From contig JABZGO010000061.1 of NCBI GenBank assembly GCA_015259305.1, positions 1-9,191 on the forward strand: a stretch of DNA of 9,191 nt, written 5' to 3'. This stretch comes from Alloprevotella tannerae. Lineage in GTDB: Bacteria > Bacteroidota > Bacteroidia > Bacteroidales > Bacteroidaceae. Below are positions 6,141 through 9,191 of the stretch, one piece after another. The position numbers and the translations under genes were made by a program. Position 1 is the first letter of the stretch. Each line of letters starts with the position of its first letter. The notes beneath the pieces were generated by a model. It was given only the letters and a program-made list of their open reading frames with translations, did no database searches and was not told where the DNA came from.

Positions 6141-6203
6141 AAGCTTCATATCAATAATCTATGATCCTTGCTTAGCCGGGTCATAACAAAAGACAAAGAA
6201 ATA

Positions 6204-7478
6204 ATGAATGTTTTAATGTTTGGATGGGAATTTCCTCCTCACATCTTGGGCGGCCTTGGGACGGCGAGCTATGGCATAATCAAAGGTCTATCCCTTATAC
6301 CTGACACAAACATCACGCTTTGCCTGCCACGTCCTTATGGGGACGAGGATAGAAGTTTCGTCAACATAATTGGAATGAGCGAAACTCCGATTGTGTGGCG
6401 CGATGTTGATTATGATTATGTTCAGCAGCGTATTGGGGACAAAATGGACCCCAATCTCTATTTCAGCCTGCGCGATCATTTATATGCAGACTTTAGTTAT
6501 CGAATGACAAACGATTTGGGCTGTATAGAGTTTTCGGGAAAATATTTAGATAATGTTTTATATGACGAGATAAACAATTATTCTATAGTGGCCGGTGTTG
6601 TAGCTCGTCAGCAACAATACGATATAATACATGCTCACGACTGGTTAACTTATCCGGCAGGTATTCATGCGAAGAACATATCCGGAAAGCCTTTGGTCAT
6701 ACACGTGCACGCTACAGACTTTGATAGAAGTAGAGGAAAAGTTAATCCAACAGTCTATGGTATAGAAAAAGATGGAATGGATCACGCTGATTGTATAATG
6801 TGTGTAAGTGAGCTTACACGCCAGACAGTCATTAATCATTACCATCAAGATCCGGGAAAATGTGTGGCGATGCACAATGCGGTTTATCCTCTTTCTCAAG
6901 AAGTGATGGACGTTGTCAATCAACGTAAATCTTTTGAGGAAAAAAAGGAAAAAGTTGTCACATTTTTGGGGCGCATTACAATGCAGAAAGGTCCGGAATA
7001 TTTTATAGAAGCTGCAACTAAAGTCTTGCAACGCACAAAGAACATTAGATTTTGTATGGCCGGCTCCGGAGATATGATGAATAGCATGATAGAATTAGTT
7101 GCACGTCGAGGGATTGCAGACCGCTTTCACTTTCCTGGCTTCATGAAAGGAATGGAAGTATATAAAGTTTTTCGCGATTCTGATGTCTATGTGATGCCTT
7201 CCGTTTCCGAGCCTTTTGGTATCTCCCCTTTAGAAGCAATGCAGTGCAGAGTTCCTTCTATAATCAGTAAGCAAAGCGGATGCGCGGAGATACTTGATAA
7301 CTGCATTAAGACAGATTATTGGGATATTGATGCTATGTCAGACGCAATTTATTCACTTTGCACAAATGATTCTCTTCACAAATATCTCTCTGAAGAAGGA
7401 GTAAAAGAAGTTGATCAGATCTCGTGGGAGAAAGTGGGACAGCGTATTTATAGTTACTATCAGCAACTTCTAAAATAA
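6204..7478 (+). CDS. Glycogen-synthase-like glycosyltransferase (GT4/GT5 type, GT-B fold)
   Basis: Retaining glycosyltransferase likely to build alpha-1,4-glucan from a nucleotide-glucose donor in the cytoplasm; the exact donor is not evident. The start is ATG 6204, giving MNVLMFGWEFPPHILGGLG, with the acceptor/donor GGLG loop at residues 16-19 as in glycogen synthases. An upstream TTG at 6168 would add 12 unlike residues. Further motifs: DIIHAHDWLTYPAG (140-153), VIHVHATDFDRS, FLGRITMQKG (R257 and K262 in the phosphate-binding region), MAGSGDMM, and the E-x7-E motif EPFGISPLE (E336, E344). The 424 residues match short bacterial forms. It lies between the debranching enzyme and the GH57 gene (11 bp to the latter), which strongly suggests a role in glycogen metabolism. 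Other GT4 roles in surface sugar synthesis are less likely here. Confidence 0.88.
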   Translation: MNVLMFGWEFPPHILGGLGTASYGIIKGLSLIPDTNITLCLPRPYGDEDRSFVNIIGMSETPIVWRDVDYDYVQQRIGDKMDPNLYFSLRDHLYADFSYRMTNDLGCIEFSGKYLDNVLYDEINNYSIVAGVVARQQQYDIIHAHDWLTYPAGIHAKNISGKPLVIHVHATDFDRSRGKVNPTVYGIEKDGMDHADCIMCVSELTRQTVINHYHQDPGKCVAMHNAVYPLSQEVMDVVNQRKSFEEKKEKVVTFLGRITMQKGPEYFIEAATKVLQRTKNIRFCMAGSGDMMNSMIELVARRGIADRFHFPGFMKGMEVYKVFRDSDVYVMPSVSEPFGISPLEAMQCRVPSIISKQSGCAEILDNCIKTDYWDIDAMSDAIYSLCTNDSLHKYLSEEGVKEVDQISWEKVGQRIYSYYQQLLK

Positions 7479-7489
7479 GAAATAAAACA

Positions 7490-8851
7490 ATGAAGACAGT
7501 TTGCCTTTACTTCGAAATTCATCAGAATATTCATCTTAAACGTTATCGCTTCTTTGATATTGGTACAGACCATTACTATTATGACGATTACGAGAACGAA
7601 AGATCAATCACTGAAACTGCGGAGAAGTCCTACATACCGGCATTGCATACTCTCGTCGAGATGGCAGAACGTTACGGTGACTTCTTTAAGTGTGCCATTT
7701 CATTGTCCGGTTGCGCAATAGAGCAGTTGGAGAATCACGCACCACAAGTTATAGAACTTTTACAGACATTGAACGAGACCGGTTGCGTTGAGTTTTTAGC
7801 AGAGCCGTATTCCCATGGTTTTTCTTCTCTGAAAGATCAAGACTATTTTAAGTCAGAAGTGCGGCATTTATGTGATAAGGTGCGTGAACTATTTGGGAAA
7901 AAACCGAAAATCTTTAGAAACTCCTGCTTAGTTTATGATGATGAAATTGGAGAGCTTGTAGCCGGTATGGGCTTCAAAGGAATGTTGGCTGAAGGTGCAA
8001 AACATATTTTGGGTTGGAAAAGTCCACACTTTGTATACAACTGCAGCCGCAACCCAAACCTAAAACTCTTATTACGTGATTATGCATTATCTGAGAATAT
8101 TAGCTATCGCTTTAATGATTCATCTTGGAGCGAATATCCTTTGTTCGCAGACACATACGCCAATTGGATCGCCGCATTACCAGAAGAAGAGCAGGTTATA
8201 AATATCTTTATGGAGCTTTGCGCGCTTGGAATCTTCCAACCTTTATCATCTAATATCCTTGAGTTCTTTAAAGCCTTGCCAGAGCAATTGAGACAGCGAG
8301 GTATTACATTCTCTACACCGAGCGAAGTTTGCTCTAAGATAAAAAGCGCTGGTGACCTTTCGGTTGAGTACCCCATATCTTGGGCAGACGAAGAGCGAGA
8401 TTTATCTCCGTGGTTAGGCAACGTGATGCAACAGGAGGCATTCAATAAGCTCTACTCTGTATCAGAGCGTGTGCGTATCTGTCGCAATAAGCGATTGCAA
8501 CAAGATTTCGACTACTTACAGGCTTCCAATAATCTTCATTTTATGAGCACAAAGCCCGGTAGTTATGGAGGATATAGGGGTATTTATGATACACCATATG
8601 ATGCCTTTATCAACTATATGAATATTTTGGGTGACTTTATCACAAGGGTCAATAACCTGTTCCCAAATGTGGATAATGAAGAACTCAATTCTCTGTTGAC
8701 AACGATCAAAAATCAGGAAGATGAACTTGAGATTAAAGACAAAGAAATAGAAAAATTGCAGCATATGATGCGTCACTTAGAGACTCTAGAAGGGGAGCAA
8801 ACAGTAAAAGAAGCGAAAAAAAAGACGACTGTCAGGAAAACGAAAAAATAA
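7490..8851 (+). CDS. GH57 alpha-amylase-like protein with altered catalytic residues
   Basis: Member of glycoside hydrolase family 57 (alpha-amylase-like branch, (beta/alpha)7 barrel), cytoplasmic since no signal peptide is seen. Regions recognised: FEIHQN (8-13; HQP in most GH57), GCVEFLAEPYSHGF (98-111), KIFRNSCLVYDDEI (140-153), FKGMLAEGAKHILGWKSP, and VINIFMELCALGIFQ (236-250) followed by ILEFFKALP and TFSTPSE. In active GH57 alpha-amylases the third region reads FRNTEL with the nucleophile Glu, and the fourth reads FMDYETFGEHQ with the acid/base Asp. Here they are Cys146 and Glu242, so ordinary hydrolysis is doubtful. After about residue 395 comes a coiled coil (LTTIKNQEDELEIKDKEIEK region) and a basic tail ending TVRKTKK. 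It is the last gene of the glycogen operon, 11 bp after the glycosyltransferase. A binding or regulatory role in glycogen metabolism is inference. Confidence 0.87.
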   Translation: MKTVCLYFEIHQNIHLKRYRFFDIGTDHYYYDDYENERSITETAEKSYIPALHTLVEMAERYGDFFKCAISLSGCAIEQLENHAPQVIELLQTLNETGCVEFLAEPYSHGFSSLKDQDYFKSEVRHLCDKVRELFGKKPKIFRNSCLVYDDEIGELVAGMGFKGMLAEGAKHILGWKSPHFVYNCSRNPNLKLLLRDYALSENISYRFNDSSWSEYPLFADTYANWIAALPEEEQVINIFMELCALGIFQPLSSNILEFFKALPEQLRQRGITFSTPSEVCSKIKSAGDLSVEYPISWADEERDLSPWLGNVMQQEAFNKLYSVSERVRICRNKRLQQDFDYLQASNNLHFMSTKPGSYGGYRGIYDTPYDAFINYMNILGDFITRVNNLFPNVDNEELNSLLTTIKNQEDELEIKDKEIEKLQHMMRHLETLEGEQTVKEAKKKTTVRKTKK

Positions 8852-8880
8852 GTATGTGAATCGATCCTGAAACCAAAGAA

Positions 8881-8921
8881 TTAAGGTCGATTACCCTGCT
8901 TTTTTGAGTAATCGACCTTAA
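8881..8921. terminator. Perfect 14-bp inverted repeat after the glycogen operon
   Basis: TTAAGGTCGATTAC (8881-8894) and GTAATCGACCTTAA (8908-8921) are exact reverse complements around a 13-base loop containing T6, starting 29 bp after the GH57 stop. This is the strongest hairpin in the window and fits transcription termination of the operon. There is no T-run right after the stem: the next one (8933-8938) is 11 bases later and belongs to the downstream promoter. An operator palindrome is therefore an alternative. Confidence 0.6.
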
Positions 8922-8935
8922 ATGACTTAAACTTT

Positions 8936-8966
8936 TTTGAAGTGTTGTCAGAAAATCTTATCTTTG
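8936..8966 (+). promoter_or_regulatory. Bacteroidota-type promoter of the polysaccharide export gene
   Basis: TTTG (8936-8939), a 19-bp spacer and TATCTTTG (8959-8966) match the Bacteroidota housekeeping sigma consensus (TTTG, 19-21 bp, TAnnTTTG) perfectly. Transcription would begin a few bases after 8966, leaving a leader of roughly 20 nt before the ATG at 8994. It lies 15 bp after the terminator-like palindrome. Confidence 0.8.
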
Positions 8967-8993
8967 GCCTAAATTTTGAAAAAGCAACAGAAC

Positions 8994-9191
8994 ATGCGAA
9001 AATTCTATCTCTTTTTAGCGGGTATACTTTTATTAGTCACATCCTGCAAAACTCCGGAAAAGATACTTTATTTTCAAGATGTACAACCTGGCGATGAAAT
9101 TCCAACTCAGACGCTTTCTGCACTCTCTTTCCAGCCCGGAGACAAAATTAATATTTATATAGCTAGCGCGACCACGCCCGAACAAGCTAAG
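8994..9191 (+). CDS. Polysaccharide export lipoprotein, Wza/BexD family (first 66 residues; cut by window end)
   Basis: Probable outer-membrane lipoprotein of the capsule/exopolysaccharide export channel. The N-terminus MRKFYLFLAGILLLVTSCKT is a lipoprotein signal with lipobox VTSC (modified Cys18). It is followed by KILYFQDVQPGD and LSFQPGDKINIYIAS, the start of the Poly_export (PF02563) domain, where the QPGD-K-I-x-I pattern is typical. The start ATG is clear, preceded by an A-rich leader (AAAAAGCAACAGAAC) and a strong promoter. The rest lies beyond the right edge, so domain completeness is unknown. In Bacteroidota this gene often opens a capsule or EPS operon next to a Wzc-like kinase. It appears transcriptionally independent of the glycogen operon. 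Confidence 0.82.
   Translation, partial: MRKFYLFLAGILLLVTSCKTPEKILYFQDVQPGDEIPTQTLSALSFQPGDKINIYIASATTPEQAK

Noticed and set aside
6168..6203. N-terminal extension of the glycosyltransferase from TTG 6168
   Set aside because: The GT-B fold begins at MNVLMFGWEFPP, and the 12 extra residues do not resemble the family.

Overview
The window looks like chromosomal DNA of a Bacteroidales (Bacteroidota) bacterium. The evidence is A+T-rich DNA, the phylum-typical promoter pattern (TTTG at -33, TAnnTTTG at -7; best case at 8936-8966), A-rich rather than strong Shine-Dalgarno leaders, a secreted DUF1573 protein, and the Bacteroidota glycogen cluster of debranching enzyme, glycogen-synthase-like glycosyltransferase and GH57 protein. 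I do not assign a genus.

Left arm (1-1941, minus strand): a tight operon runs DUF1573 secreted protein -> mannose-1-phosphate guanylyltransferase (manC, 6 bp gap) -> mutY (8 bp overlap, cut by the window edge). A divergent intergenic region (1942-2102) carries a -7 element for each direction. On the plus strand follow ruvC and a secreted protein of unknown function (2730-3236).

Middle (3237-4185): about 950 bp without an intact gene. It holds the decayed 3' end of an IS4-family transposase (3241-3449, itself frameshifted), a probable IS end, a 49-codon minus-strand reading frame that runs into that end and may be a gene stump, a four-unit array of ~22-bp imperfect palindromes (3702-3789), and a leader with a possible promoter and hairpin for the next operon.

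Right arm (4186-8851, plus strand): a glycogen/alpha-glucan module. The debranching enzyme is split into two frames (4186-5187 and 5184-6140) at what looks like one missing base. A GT4/GT5-like glucosyltransferase (6204-7478) and a GH57 protein (7490-8851) follow. The GH57 protein lacks both residues expected for catalysis and ends in a coiled coil with a basic tail. A 14-bp perfect inverted repeat closes the operon. Immediately after it, a very good promoter drives a lipoprotein of the polysaccharide-export (Wza/BexD) family, cut by the right edge, which probably opens a capsule or exopolysaccharide locus. GDP-mannose from manC could feed such a locus, but nothing links the two arms directly.

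I see no evidence for a new multi-gene system. The points most worth a second look are the frame-split debranching gene, the catalytically degenerate GH57 protein, the IS scar with the adjoining truncated frame, and the short palindromic repeat array.
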